Positions 8,786 to 19,180 of a stretch of 61,861 nt of DNA are shown one piece after another; within the stretch, counting starts at the first letter, position 1, and every line of letters starts with the position of its first letter. The notes under the pieces are model-generated. The model did not search any database. It saw only the letters and a program-made list of their open reading frames with translations, and was not told where the DNA came from. The DNA is from Saprospiraceae bacterium (lineage in GTDB: Bacteria; Bacteroidota; Bacteroidia; Chitinophagales; Saprospiraceae), in the NCBI GenBank assembly GCA_020628855.1, contig JAHDEL010000009.1, positions 53,557 to 115,417 of the forward strand, written 5' to 3'. A program made the translations under genes and the position numbers.

Positions 8786-10014
8786 CGTCTTTTGCTTTTG
8801 TTTGACGATGGACGTCTTTTTCTACTATAAGACTTTCGAGAACCACCTCTTTGTCCTTTTGGGTTATAGATTGGTCCATCACCTAAGTCATTTGGCAAAT
8901 TCAATTTCATCACTTCTTGCTCAATCAATCTTTCGATTTTGCCAAATTTATGCATATCATCTTCATTAATAAATGTCAAAGCAACCCCTGTAGCATCTGC
9001 TCTTGCAGTTCTTCCTATTCGATGCACATAATCTTCGGCATCTCCTGGGACATCATAGTTAATAACAAGATTAATTCCTTTAATATCTATTCCTCTGGAT
9101 AAGACATCTGTGGCGACTAATACTCTGGTTGTTTTAGCTCTGAATTTGCGCAAAGCAAGTTCTCTATCCTCCTGTCTTAAGTCAGATGATACTGCTTGTA
9201 CTTCATATCCCTGGTTAGAGATTGCCCTAACTATGTCATTGACTTTCTTTTTCGTCGATGTAAATATGATTATCGATTCATAATTAGGTTTGTCGTTAAT
9301 CAATCTCCTTATCAGACTTGATTTTTGGTTATCATAGACTACATAGGCACCTTGCAGAACACCAGCAGCTGGCTTTGATATGGCCAATGAAATCTCTTGA
9401 TAATTTTTCAAAATTCCTTTTGCCAGTGTTCTTATTTTTGGAGGCATTGTAGCGCTAAACATCAATGTTTGTCTGTCTTTTGGAAGGTGACTTTCAATGA
9501 GTTTTATGTCTTCATAAAAACCCATATCCAGCATACGATCAGCTTCGTCTAATATGAGGTAGTTAATAGCTGAACAGTCCACATAACCCATATTGAGATG
9601 GGAAATGAGTTTTCCAGGTGTCGCCACCACAATATCCACTCCACCAATTAGTGCTTTCTTCTGATCTACAAATTCTTTGCCATCTCCACCTCCATAAATA
9701 CTTATTGAGCTGATTCCACTGAAATAAGCAAAAGCTTGGATTTGTTGTTCGATTTGGAGGGCTAGTTCCCTTGTTGGGGCAATAACCATTGTTGAGATCT
9801 TTCCCCTTTTCTGGTTTTCCAGTAGATTCAATACAGGAAGAATGAAGGCTGCAGTTTTACCAGTTCCGGTTTGCGCACAAGCTAATAAATCATGTTTAGC
9901 AAGTATCAATGGTATTGCTTGTTCTTGAATAGGCGTAGCTTCTTTAAAGCCCATGTAAGATAGACCTTCAAGTAAGGTTTCGTTTAATCCAAGTTCTGCA
10001 AAGGTCATGCTCAT
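8782..10014 (-). CDS. DEAD-box ATP-dependent RNA helicase (RhlE-like)
   Basis: 410 aa helicase core with all motifs: Q motif TPIQEQAI, Walker A AQTGTGKT (47-54), PTREL, DEAD (156-159), SAT (187-189), RGIDI and HRIGRTAR, then a short basic tail rich in Arg, Lys and Ser that probably binds RNA. Roles of this class include ribosome assembly, mRNA decay and cold adaptation. First gene of a coupled set with the CvfB-like and RluE genes, giving an RNA/ribosome operon. Start taken at 10014; a Met two codons later (10008) is equally plausible. Confidence 0.94.
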   Translation of the reverse strand: MSMTFAELGLNETLLEGLSYMGFKEATPIQEQAIPLILAKHDLLACAQTGTGKTAAFILPVLNLLENQKRGKISTMVIAPTRELALQIEQQIQAFAYFSGISSISIYGGGDGKEFVDQKKALIGGVDIVVATPGKLISHLNMGYVDCSAINYLILDEADRMLDMGFYEDIKLIESHLPKDRQTLMFSATMPPKIRTLAKGILKNYQEISLAISKPAAGVLQGAYVVYDNQKSSLIRRLINDKPNYESIIIFTSTKKKVNDIVRAISNQGYEVQAVSSDLRQEDRELALRKFRAKTTRVLVATDVLSRGIDIKGINLVINYDVPGDAEDYVHRIGRTARADATGVALTFINEDDMHKFGKIERLIEQEVMKLNLPNDLGDGPIYNPKGQRGGSRKSYSRKRRPSSNKSKRR

Positions 10015-10025
10015 GTATTATGCCA

Positions 10026-10033
10026 CAAAAGTA
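10026..10033 (-). promoter_or_regulatory. Putative -7 box for the helicase operon
   Basis: The minus strand reads TACTTTTG, a TAnnTTTG match 11 nt upstream of the helicase ATG. The implied leader is only about 5 nt. The nearest TTTG upstream is 25 nt away, longer than usual. Confidence 0.35.
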
Positions 10034-10063
10034 GCTTTATTTGGGTAGACACAGAGTACAAAT

Positions 10064-10093
10064 AAAAAAAGGATGGTAAGAACCATCCTTTTT
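10064..10093 (-). terminator. Bidirectional-looking terminator after the Kbp/LysM gene
   Basis: Stem GGATGGT (10071-10077) with ACCATCC (10082-10088), loop AAGA, extended by A5/T5, with a T tract on the minus strand. It begins 5 nt after the stop of the minus-strand gene that ends at 10098. Confidence 0.88.
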
Positions 10094-10097
10094 CAAT

Positions 10098-10565
10098 TTA
10101 TGCATTCATTTGCGGTATTCGCAATGTTTGTCCAGGATAGATCTTGTCAGGATGTTCTAACATTGGCTTATTTGCTTCAAAAATAACGTTATACTTCATC
10201 GGATCGCCATAGACTTTTTTGGAAATCATGGATAAGGTATCTCCCGACTCAACCACATGGAATATAGCTTCAGGTTCAGGATTCGTAACAGTAATATTAT
10301 CTTCTACGCATCCGACACAATCTATATTTCCCATAGCTAAGATAATCTTTTCACGATCCGCATTTGTAGCAGTTGTACCAGAAACCGTTACCATTTCCGA
10401 AACTTCTACATTCAAATCATTGACTGGAATTCCTAATCTTGCTACTTCTTCTTTTAAAAGATCAGTTTTGGTAACAGGTGCAGGTGCGTTTGCCACTTCA
10501 ACTGTTTCTTGTTTTTTGCCGAAAAGTTTTTTTCCAGCTCCTTTAATAAATGAAAATAAACCCAT
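10098..10565 (-). CDS. kbp: BON-LysM protein, Kbp (YgaU) family
   Basis: 155 aa, with the same layout as E. coli Kbp: amphipathic N-terminus MGLFSFIKGAGKKLFG, BON domain (about 35-95) and LysM domain (about 103-152; VESGDTLSMISKKVYGD, IFEANKPMLEHPDKIYPGQTLRIP). E. coli Kbp is a cytoplasmic potassium-binding protein; the LysM fold here need not mean cell-wall binding because there is no signal peptide. An inserted stretch in the BON part contains two close cysteines (DCVGC). A stand-alone gene ended by a strong terminator. Confidence 0.92.
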   Translation of the reverse strand: MGLFSFIKGAGKKLFGKKQETVEVANAPAPVTKTDLLKEEVARLGIPVNDLNVEVSEMVTVSGTTATNADREKIILAMGNIDCVGCVEDNITVTNPEPEAIFHVVESGDTLSMISKKVYGDPMKYNVIFEANKPMLEHPDKIYPGQTLRIPQMNA

Positions 10566-10802
10566 GTTACTATTTTTTTGAGATTAATAAATACGTAGTT
10601 GATACCCTCTTCAGCAGAGAAAGGTTCCGCTGAATACAAAAAAAGAATATTTTCTTTTCCCTCTGGGTAAAAGTACACTTTAGCAATTGGTTAAATCATT
10701 AGGATGCAAAATTTTTGTTGTTGAATAAGTCATACTAAGCATGGCTCATTTGAGCAATAGTTTTCCTTCTATTTTTATACCTTGCGCTTTGATTTAAGAA
10801 AT

Positions 10803-11804
10803 ATGTCCAGAAAAAATGCTGCAATAACAGGAGTAGCTGGTTTTGTCCCAGAAAGAAAGCTTACCAATCATGATTTAGAGCAGATGGTGGAAACCACTGA
10901 TGAGTGGATTTATACCAGAACAGGAATCAAGGAACGAAGAATCTTGGAACCAGGGCTAGGTTTGTCTCACATGGGTGAAAAAGCGGTGAATGAGCTCTTA
11001 CAAAAAACTCAAACATCGCCTGAAGATATTGATCTTATCCTTTGTGCAACTATCACAGGAGATATGATATTTCCCGATACTGCTAATCAGATTGCAGTAA
11101 AAGTTGGAGCTACCAATGCATTTGGCTTTGACATAAATGCAGCTTGTTCAGGATTTCTCTATGCACTCCATACAGGAGCCAAATTTATTGAATCTGGAAC
11201 GTACAAGAAGGTGGTAGTCGTTGGTGGTGATGTTATGTCTAGTATTATAGATTATACAGATCGTACTACCTGTGTCATTTTTGGTGATGGCTTAGGTGCA
11301 GTATTGCTTGAACCCAATGACCAATATGGGATTCAAGATGCAATACTTCAAGCGGATGGAAGTGGAGTAGAATATCTACATGCAAAATCAGGTGGGAGTA
11401 AAATGCCAACATCTGAAGAAACTGTTGCACAAGGATTGCATTATGTTTATCAAAATGGAGGTCCAGTTTTCAAAAGAGCAGTTCAAGGCATGTCTTCTAC
11501 TGTCAAGCAAGTGATAGAGCAAAACAATCTAACAAAAGAAGAGATTGATTGGGTTGTACCTCATCAAGCCAATATGAGAATCATTAATACAGTAGCTAGT
11601 CAACTTGATTTTCCTCTAGAAAAAGTGATGCAGAATATCGAATACTTAGGCAATACAACAGCTGGCACACTCCCGCTTTGCCTGAGGGACTATGAGCCAC
11701 AATTAAAACCTGGAGATAAGATTGTCCTCACAGCATTTGGTGGTGGATTTACCTGGGGAGCACTCTATCTAACTTGGGCTTATGAAGGAAAGAATTTTTC
11801 TTAG
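10803..11804 (+). CDS. fabH: 3-oxoacyl-ACP synthase III
   Basis: Condenses acetyl-CoA (or branched acyl-CoA) with malonyl-ACP to start type II fatty-acid synthesis. 333 aa from the ATG at 10803; an upstream in-frame TTG (10782) adds seven residues with no family support. Catalytic triad Cys115 (NAACSGF), His254 (VPHQANMRI) and Asn284 (YLGNTTAGT) is present; the usual GNTSAA is GNTTAG here. First gene of fabH-efp-accB-accC. The rpmF-plsX genes that often precede fabH are not here. Confidence 0.96.
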   Translation: MSRKNAAITGVAGFVPERKLTNHDLEQMVETTDEWIYTRTGIKERRILEPGLGLSHMGEKAVNELLQKTQTSPEDIDLILCATITGDMIFPDTANQIAVKVGATNAFGFDINAACSGFLYALHTGAKFIESGTYKKVVVVGGDVMSSIIDYTDRTTCVIFGDGLGAVLLEPNDQYGIQDAILQADGSGVEYLHAKSGGSKMPTSEETVAQGLHYVYQNGGPVFKRAVQGMSSTVKQVIEQNNLTKEEIDWVVPHQANMRIINTVASQLDFPLEKVMQNIEYLGNTTAGTLPLCLRDYEPQLKPGDKIVLTAFGGGFTWGALYLTWAYEGKNFS

Positions 11805-11839
11805 ATGAATCCTTTTTAAAAATCATGGTATCGAATCGT

Positions 11840-11847
11840 TATATTTG
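11840..11847 (+). promoter_or_regulatory. -7 box upstream of efp
   Basis: TATATTTG fits TAnnTTTG and lies 25 nt before the efp ATG in the 68-nt fabH-efp gap. It suggests an internal promoter that lets efp-accBC be transcribed separately from fabH. Confidence 0.45.
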
Positions 11848-11872
11848 TGCTTCTCAAATTTAACATTACTCA

Positions 11873-12436
11873 ATGGCTTCAACATCTGATATTAGAAATG
11901 GATTATGCATAAATCATAATCATGATGTCTACTCTGTAATCGAATTCTTACATGTAAAACCTGGTAAAGGCCCAGCTTTCGTAAGGACAAAACTCAAGAG
12001 TTTGACTACAGGAAAAGTGTTAGACCAAACCATTCCAGCAGGACATAAAATCGATGTAGTCAGAGTAGAGAGAAGGAAGTTCCAATATCTCTACAACGAC
12101 GACACAGGATATCACTTCATGGATAATGAAACTTTTGAACAAGCGATGATATCTGAAAAACTCATTGATAGACCAGGCTTTTTGAAGGAGGGTTCAACAG
12201 TTGAGATTTTATTTCATGCAGAGAAAGAAACACCTCTTACTCTAGATATGCCGCAGTATGTGGAAATGGAAATTACTTACACAGAGCCAGGAGTCAAAGG
12301 AGACACAGCCACTAATGCAACCAAACCTGCAACTATTGAGACAGGTGCAGAGGTGCGTGTTCCACTTTTTATCAATGAAGGTGATAAAATTAAAATTGAT
12401 ACTGCCACTGGCAATTATATGGAAAGAGTAAAATAA
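11873..12436 (+). CDS. efp: Translation elongation factor P
   Basis: Three-domain, tRNA-shaped factor that rescues ribosomes stalled at polyproline, 187 aa. The loop KPGKGPAF places Lys32 at the tip that is modified in many bacteria; no modification enzyme is encoded nearby. The C-terminal signature [23 protein letters not shown] is intact. It lies 5 nt before accB, so efp, accB and accC are probably co-transcribed, a frequent Bacteroidota arrangement. Confidence 0.97.
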   Translation: MASTSDIRNGLCINHNHDVYSVIEFLHVKPGKGPAFVRTKLKSLTTGKVLDQTIPAGHKIDVVRVERRKFQYLYNDDTGYHFMDNETFEQAMISEKLIDRPGFLKEGSTVEILFHAEKETPLTLDMPQYVEMEITYTEPGVKGDTATNATKPATIETGAEVRVPLFINEGDKIKIDTATGNYMERVK

Positions 12437-12441
12437 GCAAT

Positions 12442-12939
12442 ATGACTTTCAAGGAAATTCAAGATCTTATCAAGTTAGTTTCGAAGTCAAATCTTTCAGA
12501 GTTTAAGTTGACAACTGAGAAAGTGGATCTGACCATAAGAACTGAAGCATATAACAAAGGAGGAAAAGGAACTCCACAATTTGTAAGTATGCCTCCTCAA
12601 CAAATAGCAGCTCCGGCTCAGCCAGTAGCTGCTCCCGCTCCACCTGCAGCAAGCCCAGCAAAGACTGAAGCAAAACCAGCATCAGATGATACATCTAACT
12701 TGTTGGAAGTGAGATCACCAATTGTTGGTACATTTTACAGATCATCTGGACCTGACAAACCACCATTCAAAAAAGTGGGAGACACAGTCGCTATTGGAGA
12801 TGTCGTGTGTATTGTTGAAGCTATGAAACTGTTCAATGAAATTGAAAGTGAAGTAGCTGGAACAATCGTGCAGGTTTTGGTTGAAGATTCCTCACCAGTT
12901 GAATATGACCAAGTACTTTTCTTAGTTGACCCGAGTTAA
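12442..12939 (+). CDS. accB: Biotin carboxyl carrier protein of acetyl-CoA carboxylase
   Basis: 165 aa. A short N-terminal domain, an Ala/Pro-rich flexible linker (about 50-80) and the biotinyl domain (about 88-163) with the biotinylation site VEAMKLF at Lys129. It carries the biotin that AccC carboxylates in the first step of fatty-acid synthesis. Located 5 nt after efp and 26 nt before accC. Confidence 0.97.
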   Translation: MTFKEIQDLIKLVSKSNLSEFKLTTEKVDLTIRTEAYNKGGKGTPQFVSMPPQQIAAPAQPVAAPAPPAASPAKTEAKPASDDTSNLLEVRSPIVGTFYRSSGPDKPPFKKVGDTVAIGDVVCIVEAMKLFNEIESEVAGTIVQVLVEDSSPVEYDQVLFLVDPS

Positions 12940-12965
12940 CGGTCGATTGACCAAATATCAAGAGC

Positions 12966-14312
12966 ATGTTTGAAAAAATATTGATCGCTAATAGAGGTGA
13001 AATCGCATTGCGTGTAATTCGTACCTGCAAAGAGATGGGTATTAAGACTGTAGCAATTTACTCTAAGGCAGATGCTGAAAGTCTACATGTAAGGTTTGCA
13101 GACGAAGCTGTTTGCATCGGTCCTGCGAGTTCTGCTGAAAGTTATTTGAGCATACCTAAGATTATGGCTGCTGTAGAAATTACTAATGCGGATGCAATTC
13201 ATCCTGGCTATGGTTTTCTGGCAGAAAATGCTGAATTTGCTGAGATTTGTAATGAATATGGTGTCAAATTCATAGGTCCTAGTGCTCATATGATTAGGAT
13301 GATGGGTGACAAAATCACCGCAAAAGATACAATGGTTAAGGCCAATGTTCCAGTCATACCTGGTTCTGATGGACTATTAACTAATACAAAGGATGCACTC
13401 AAACTTGCTGAAGAAATAGGATATCCGATTATACTAAAAGCAACAGCAGGAGGAGGTGGTAAAGGTATGCGTGTTGTCTGGGAGGCTGATAAACTGGAAG
13501 AGGAGTGGGAAAAGGCTAGAACAGAGGCTAAAGCTTCGTTTGCCAACGATGGTATTTACATGGAAAAGTTCATCGAAGAACCAAGACATATCGAATTCCA
13601 AATAGTTGGAGATCAATATGGAACAGTTGTTCACTTATCTGAAAGAGATTGTTCAATACAAAGAAGGCATCAAAAGTTGGTGGAAGAATGTCCTTCACCA
13701 TTCATGACACAAGCACTAAGAAAGAAAATGGGTGAAGCAGCTGTCAATGCTGGTAAAGCTATTGATTACGAAGGTGTAGGTACAGTGGAGTTTCTTGTTG
13801 ACAAATACAAGAACTTCTACTTTATGGAGATGAATACTAGAATTCAAGTGGAGCACCCAGTCACAGAAGAAGTGATTGACCACGATCTGATAAAGGAACA
13901 AATCAAGGTTGCAGCAGGAGAGAAAGTATCTGGTAAGGATTACTTTCCAAAAATGCATGCGATAGAATGCAGAATTAATGCTGAAGACCCCTATAATGAC
14001 TTCAGACCAAATCCAGGAAAGATTACTTCTTTTCATAGCGCTAAGGGACAGGGAGTGCGAGTTGACACCCATGTGTATGCAGGATACTCAGTTCCTCCGT
14101 ATTATGATTCTATGATTGCCAAACTCATCTGTAAGGCTCAAACAAGAGAAGAGTGTATCAAGAAGATGAAACGAGCACTTGATGAATTTATCGTAGAGGG
14201 AATCCGAACTACTGTGCCTTTCCACAGACAACTGATGGATAATGAGGATTTTGTGAAAGGCAATTTCAATACTGGGTTTCTTAATAACTTCGAATTAAAA
14301 GAACTCGAGTAA
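12966..14312 (+). CDS. accC: Biotin carboxylase subunit of acetyl-CoA carboxylase
   Basis: 448 aa ATP-grasp enzyme that carboxylates AccB-biotin with bicarbonate and ATP. Motifs: [13 protein letters not shown] at the N-terminus, [10 protein letters not shown], the Gly-rich ATP loop [25 protein letters not shown], and [15 protein letters not shown] with metal-binding Glu and catalytic Arg. Normal length. The carboxyltransferase genes accA and accD are not in the window. Confidence 0.97.
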   Translation: MFEKILIANRGEIALRVIRTCKEMGIKTVAIYSKADAESLHVRFADEAVCIGPASSAESYLSIPKIMAAVEITNADAIHPGYGFLAENAEFAEICNEYGVKFIGPSAHMIRMMGDKITAKDTMVKANVPVIPGSDGLLTNTKDALKLAEEIGYPIILKATAGGGGKGMRVVWEADKLEEEWEKARTEAKASFANDGIYMEKFIEEPRHIEFQIVGDQYGTVVHLSERDCSIQRRHQKLVEECPSPFMTQALRKKMGEAAVNAGKAIDYEGVGTVEFLVDKYKNFYFMEMNTRIQVEHPVTEEVIDHDLIKEQIKVAAGEKVSGKDYFPKMHAIECRINAEDPYNDFRPNPGKITSFHSAKGQGVRVDTHVYAGYSVPPYYDSMIAKLICKAQTREECIKKMKRALDEFIVEGIRTTVPFHRQLMDNEDFVKGNFNTGFLNNFELKELE

Positions 14313-14345
14313 TATTCACGTTACACAAGGGTAACTTTCATCATT

Positions 14346-16169
14346 ATGTCAAGATTCTTAAGGCTAATTGCTAGACTTAAAGACTACAAGGCGTATGTCT
14401 ATCTGAGCATTCTGTGCAACATATTGATGGTGGTATTTACAGTGGTAAGTATACCGTTAATTATACCCTTTTTTCAGATCTTATTCGAACGTGAACCTCC
14501 AGCAAAAGTCGCCCCTGCAGATGCAAGTATTTTAGATCAAGGGAAAAATATTTTTATAGATCTCCTAAATACTTATGATAAAGAGACAGCGCTGATCTAT
14601 GTTTGTTTAGGTATTGCAATCTGTTTCTTTCTCAAAAATCTGTTTAGATATTTAGCGCGATATTTCTTGACACCTATTCGAAATGGTATAGTCAGAGACC
14701 TGAGAAAAGAACTCTTTTCTAAATACTTATCTCTTCCTGTAGACTACTTTTCAGAAGAAAGAAAAGGTAGCTTGATCACAAAGTTGACTGCAGATGTCAT
14801 GGAAGTGGAGATGAGTATTTTGCAATTTATTCAAGCAATATTCAAAGATCCGCTTTTAATAATAGGAAGTATTGGATTTATGCTCTATGTGCATCCAGGG
14901 CTTACTGTCTTTGTTTTCTTTTTGATGATCTTTTCAGGTATTCTGATCAGCACAATTTCTCGGAGATTGAAACAACAGTCCAAGGCAGTTCAAGAGTCTC
15001 TTTCTGATCTTACTTCCACTGCTGATGAGGCCATTACAGGAATGTCAGTGATTAAAGCTTTCAATGTCCAAGATATTTGGAAAGCAAATTTTGGAGCATT
15101 TAATGAGAGGTATCGGTCAATAATGAATAGACTTCTTTGGCGAAGAGATCTCTCTTCACCTTTGGCTGAGTTTTTTGGAGTTGGAGTAGTCATCATTGTA
15201 CTGTATTACGGAAGCCACTTAGTCTTTAATGATGCTATTACTCCTGAAGTTTTCTTTGCTTTCATATTTGCATTTTATAATGTCATCGAACCGAGTAAAT
15301 CACTAAGTAACACTTATTACAACGTTCAAAAAGGTATGGCAGCTGTCGATCGAATTGACGATGTTTTACTTTTGCCAAATGAGGATGATGACAAGGATTA
15401 TCCAATAAAACGTCTTGATCAATTCAAAGAAAGCATAGAATTCAGAGATGTTTACTTTAAATATCCTGGAGAAGAAAAGATGACAATTGCTTCTATGAAC
15501 TTAGTCATCAAGAAAGGAGAAAAGATCGCATTGGTAGGAGCATCTGGATCTGGAAAGTCAACCGTCCTGAAGCTCTTGTTAAAATTCCATCTTCCTTCCA
15601 AAGGTCAAATTCTTTTGGATGGAAACGACATTGAAGACATTTCTAATTTTACGCTGAGAGGATTAATAGGTTGGGTCACTCAAGAAGCATTTCTGTATAA
15701 TGCAAGTGTCAAGGAAAATATCATTTTTGGAAGAGAGGAAATTACCCCTAAATCTGTGACGGAGGCTGTGGAAATGGCCCAAGCTAGCACATTCATTTCG
15801 ACTAGTCCAGGCGGACTAGAAGCCTCTGTGGGAGAGCGAGGTAATAAATTTAGTGGCGGAGAAAAACAACGGCTTTCAATTGCTAGGTCTTTGGCAGGTA
15901 ATCCAAGCATATTGTTACTTGATGAACCTACTTCAGCGTTGGATCCTAAAGCTGAGCATAATGTGACACGTGCATTACAGGAGGCAATGAAGGGCAGGAC
16001 GAGTATCATCATAGCTCATAGAATGTCCACAATTATTAATGCAGATAGAATTATTGTCATGGATGAGGGTAAGATAGTTGGAGTTGGAAGTCATGCAGAA
16101 CTCTTGAAAACAAATCGTATTTATCAACAGTATGTAACTTTACAAAATAGCAATGCTGAGAGGACTTAA
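14346..16169 (+). CDS. MsbA-like ABC exporter (fused permease and ATPase)
   Basis: 607 aa: a six-helix type IV ABC exporter domain (about 15-330) and an ATPase domain (about 365-600). Walker A GASGSGKST (398-406), signature FSGGEKQRLSIARSL, Walker B ILLLDEPTSALD and the switch AHRMST are all intact. Closest in style to the MsbA group that flips lipid A or other lipids; the substrate cannot be told from sequence. It begins 33 nt after accC and overlaps the next gene by 17 nt, so it may be the last part of the lipid-synthesis operon. Confidence 0.92.
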   Translation: MSRFLRLIARLKDYKAYVYLSILCNILMVVFTVVSIPLIIPFFQILFEREPPAKVAPADASILDQGKNIFIDLLNTYDKETALIYVCLGIAICFFLKNLFRYLARYFLTPIRNGIVRDLRKELFSKYLSLPVDYFSEERKGSLITKLTADVMEVEMSILQFIQAIFKDPLLIIGSIGFMLYVHPGLTVFVFFLMIFSGILISTISRRLKQQSKAVQESLSDLTSTADEAITGMSVIKAFNVQDIWKANFGAFNERYRSIMNRLLWRRDLSSPLAEFFGVGVVIIVLYYGSHLVFNDAITPEVFFAFIFAFYNVIEPSKSLSNTYYNVQKGMAAVDRIDDVLLLPNEDDDKDYPIKRLDQFKESIEFRDVYFKYPGEEKMTIASMNLVIKKGEKIALVGASGSGKSTVLKLLLKFHLPSKGQILLDGNDIEDISNFTLRGLIGWVTQEAFLYNASVKENIIFGREEITPKSVTEAVEMAQASTFISTSPGGLEASVGERGNKFSGGEKQRLSIARSLAGNPSILLLDEPTSALDPKAEHNVTRALQEAMKGRTSIIIAHRMSTIINADRIIVMDEGKIVGVGSHAELLKTNRIYQQYVTLQNSNAERT

Positions 16170-17220
16170 TCTCATAATCATAACTTGCTTTGCCTTAGAT
16201 GGCTTTGGCCAGAGATTTATCAGTGAGATAAATTTGGGTAATTCGAATGATAGTATTTGGGTAATAGAGGAATACTATCCTAAGCAAGTCAGTACTCCAA
16301 TAATTGGTGATGAGATTTATGATTTTTCGTTTGTTGGTGCTTCCTGTGGCAAACTGATGCAGATTTCTGCTAATGATTCTGTTCTACAAGGCAGTTATGA
16401 GCAGAAAGAAATCTATAAGTTTAATGTTAGTAAGAGTGGACTCAAAGAACTCATCCCTATTGATCTGATTGAAAAGTTTGAGCAATTTGAGATTCTGTTA
16501 ATCGAACCCAGAAAAGTACAGCCATTACTTAGTTTTCCTCTCAAAGAAGGAACGAAAGAAAGTGTGGGTAGTTGGCAAATACATTTAAAACCGAAAAGGA
16601 CTTCAACCTTTTCAAAGTATGATAGCATAAGAGTTGATATTAGCGCAGTTCAGAATGTTGAGATAGCAACGAGTCAAGAAGTGCTTTTCCCTTTTGGGAA
16701 GAGAATAGCTGTCCCAGTAAAGATTGCTTCATCTTATACGATAAATGAGGCAACCGGATACAAGGACGGGTCACCTGAAGAAGCCAAGAATGGAAGCTCT
16801 ATGCTTACAGCAGCAGTGTCGATAAGAGAACTCATCTTCAATACTTATAGAGGAGCTTTATTGGCTGATGTTTCGTACCAATCACACCGTATAAAGAGGG
16901 TACGGATACTTGAAGAGTCTCGAGCAAATTCAAAGTATCGCAAGTGCAATGTCACTGATGCAGCTTTTCAATTGTATCCCAATCCTAATTATGGGCAGAT
17001 GAACATTTATTTGAGCAATCCTCAGTTAGGTAAATATAGACTTTCGGTAATGAATGTGATTGGCAAAGAGCTCTATGCATTGACCTTAGATCATCAGAAT
17101 ACTATCTCAAATTTCAATGTTGAGTTCCCAAACATTCATAAAGGGACATATTTATATTCGATAATTGATCCTAGTGGCAATAGACTATACACAAGAAGGC
17201 TAATGATTATTGGTCTGTAA
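16153..17220 (+). CDS. T9SS-sorted secreted protein of unknown function
   Basis: 355 aa. Signal peptide about 1-19 (LNLIIITCFALDGFGQ); the middle shows no recognisable domain. Residues about 275-355 form a type A T9SS sorting domain (FQLYPNPNYGQMNIYLS, LSVMNVIGKELY, KGTYLYSIID). It is therefore exported by the Sec system and then across the outer membrane by T9SS. The start lies inside the ABC exporter gene (17-nt overlap), suggesting coupling. The 3' end overlaps the convergent S9 peptidase by 14 nt. Function unknown. Confidence 0.82.
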   Translation: MLRGLNLIIITCFALDGFGQRFISEINLGNSNDSIWVIEEYYPKQVSTPIIGDEIYDFSFVGASCGKLMQISANDSVLQGSYEQKEIYKFNVSKSGLKELIPIDLIEKFEQFEILLIEPRKVQPLLSFPLKEGTKESVGSWQIHLKPKRTSTFSKYDSIRVDISAVQNVEIATSQEVLFPFGKRIAVPVKIASSYTINEATGYKDGSPEEAKNGSSMLTAAVSIRELIFNTYRGALLADVSYQSHRIKRVRILEESRANSKYRKCNVTDAAFQLYPNPNYGQMNIYLSNPQLGKYRLSVMNVIGKELYALTLDHQNTISNFNVEFPNIHKGTYLYSIIDPSGNRLYTRRLMIIGL

Positions 17221-19162
17221 GTTTAACTGCATTGACATCTTGATTAAGGACTTGAAGTCTACCTCGAACATCATCAGATAATTCTTCCTGCACCCTCCCT
17301 CCAAGATGCTTATTCAGAAATCGTTCAGATTCAGCATAAAGTGCAAAATTGTTTAGAGGTTTTCTAAATCCGTGTCCTTCATCAAGTGCTAATAAGTAGG
17401 TTACAGGCTGTCCGTTATCCCTCAAGGCAACAACAATTTGATCAGATTCTGCCTGCTTTACCCTTGGATCGTTAGCACCTTGCACTATCAGTAATGGTCT
17501 TACCATGTTTTCAACACTAAACAGTGGACTTGCTGCTTTTAGTAAGGCTTGCCCTTCTTCAGTTGCAGGATCACCAACCATTTCATAGAGCCATTTTCTA
17601 CCAGACTCCCAATAAGGCGGTATTGATTCCAGCAATGTAAAGAGATTGCTCGGTCCGACTATATCTATTCCACAAGCATACAGAGTAGGAGTAAAAGCGA
17701 GGCCAGCTAGTGTTGCATAACCACCATAGGAACCTCCCATAATACCTATTTTATCAGCAGCAGCAATTGAGTTGTTTACAAGATAATGATAACCATAAGT
17801 GATGTCATCTTGCATTAAGCGCCCCCATTGCTTGTCTCCAGCATTGAGGAAGGCTTTACCATATCCTCCGCTAGCTCTAAAGTTAGGTTGAAGAACGGCA
17901 TAACCTCTATTGGCAAGAAATTGCACCAATCCACTATATCCCCATTGGTCCCGAGGTCCTTTCGGCCCTCCATGCACAAGGATAATTGCGGCATTACAAG
18001 CTATATCTTCATTTGGTAAGGTCAAATAAGCAGGAATAGTTAATCCATCTGAACTAGCATATGCAATGCACTGCATCACGCAGAGGTGTTCTTCTATGGA
18101 TTCAAGTTTAGGTTTTGGCACATACTGTAGCCAAAGTTTCTTTGTCTTTCTATCGAAGCAGTAGACTTTTGAAGCATATCTGTCACCATAAACAGCAACC
18201 AAGCATTTAGAGTAATCAGAAGTGAAGCTAGTGAAGCCAATTTCATGATCTTCAAATTTTGATTGGAGAAAATCAAAATCAGATTGCCATTCAGCATCTT
18301 TAAAGTAGCGCACCTTTTTATCATAGAGATAAGATGTGGCAATAACTTCCCTACTATTTTCGTCAATCCAAAGACCACCAAAATCCACCTTGTCTTTTGG
18401 ATCTGACTCTACTTTTGTAAGACTGCCATCCGTAGTATTCATAGTGAATAGGGTAGAAAAATTGATCGAGCCTTTATTTGTCACAAAATAACATGAACTA
18501 TTATCTGAGGACCATCCTGCTATGTATGCGTGTGCCTTCAGCGAATGTTCAAAAATCATAGTACCAATTTTGTTTTCACTTATGGTAAGAAATTGAGTTG
18601 CTCCATCCTCATTCGATCTTGACACAATGCGCAGTTGTTCGTCCCAATCAAAGTAATAGTGAGTGAGTCTTTGTTCATTTTTATAAATGAGTTGAAGTTC
18701 TCCCGATGCGATATTTAGGGTATAGAGATCATGCCAAGCTTTATCTCTGTCATTTAGACCGATGTAAAGTAAATCGTGATCTTGCTTTGATACTAGATAT
18801 ATCTGTGCAGTTACTTCTTTGAGATTAGTAAGATTTCGGCTTATTGGATTTTCTGGTGCATTAAGTGATGCATTATGATTGACTGCAAAGATGTTGTAGT
18901 TTTCGTCTCCATTATTATCGTTGATATAGAGTAAGTACTCGCTATCTCTACTCCAAAATGTTGTAAGAATTGGTGTTTTACTCTTTGTGAGTAGTGTCGC
19001 ATCCTCAAATGGAGCATCAAAATCTTTCACCCAAAGATTTAAGATACCTTGATGCTCTTTGAGAAAGGCAATTTGCTTTCCATTAGGGCTAAGTTTGCCA
19101 TTTGCAATCTCTGGATTGCCAAAGAATATTTTTCTATCAATAAGGGGGGTAGTTGCTGTCAT
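17207..19162 (-). CDS. S9 family (prolyl oligopeptidase-like) peptidase
   Basis: Start set at ATG 19162 (651 aa); the upstream in-frame TTG at 19183 is part of a promoter -7 box. An N-terminal beta-propeller (about 15-350) with WD40-like blades is followed by an alpha/beta hydrolase domain (about 370-640) holding the triad Ser478 (GGSYGGYA), Asp565 (GANDPRVK) and His597 (DEGHGF). With no signal peptide it is probably a cytoplasmic peptidase trimming oligopeptides, like acylaminoacyl-peptidases; exact specificity is unknown. Confidence 0.92.
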   Translation of the reverse strand: MTATTPLIDRKIFFGNPEIANGKLSPNGKQIAFLKEHQGILNLWVKDFDAPFEDATLLTKSKTPILTTFWSRDSEYLLYINDNNGDENYNIFAVNHNASLNAPENPISRNLTNLKEVTAQIYLVSKQDHDLLYIGLNDRDKAWHDLYTLNIASGELQLIYKNEQRLTHYYFDWDEQLRIVSRSNEDGATQFLTISENKIGTMIFEHSLKAHAYIAGWSSDNSSCYFVTNKGSINFSTLFTMNTTDGSLTKVESDPKDKVDFGGLWIDENSREVIATSYLYDKKVRYFKDAEWQSDFDFLQSKFEDHEIGFTSFTSDYSKCLVAVYGDRYASKVYCFDRKTKKLWLQYVPKPKLESIEEHLCVMQCIAYASSDGLTIPAYLTLPNEDIACNAAIILVHGGPKGPRDQWGYSGLVQFLANRGYAVLQPNFRASGGYGKAFLNAGDKQWGRLMQDDITYGYHYLVNNSIAAADKIGIMGGSYGGYATLAGLAFTPTLYACGIDIVGPSNLFTLLESIPPYWESGRKWLYEMVGDPATEEGQALLKAASPLFSVENMVRPLLIVQGANDPRVKQAESDQIVVALRDNGQPVTYLLALDEGHGFRKPLNNFALYAESERFLNKHLGGRVQEELSDDVRGRLQVLNQDVNAVKLTDQ

Positions 19163-19180
19163 CTTTCTAATTTCAGATGA

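Noticed and set aside
10782-10802. Upstream TTG start for fabH
   Set aside because: Adds seven residues not found in FabH proteins; the ATG at 10803 begins the conserved N-terminus.
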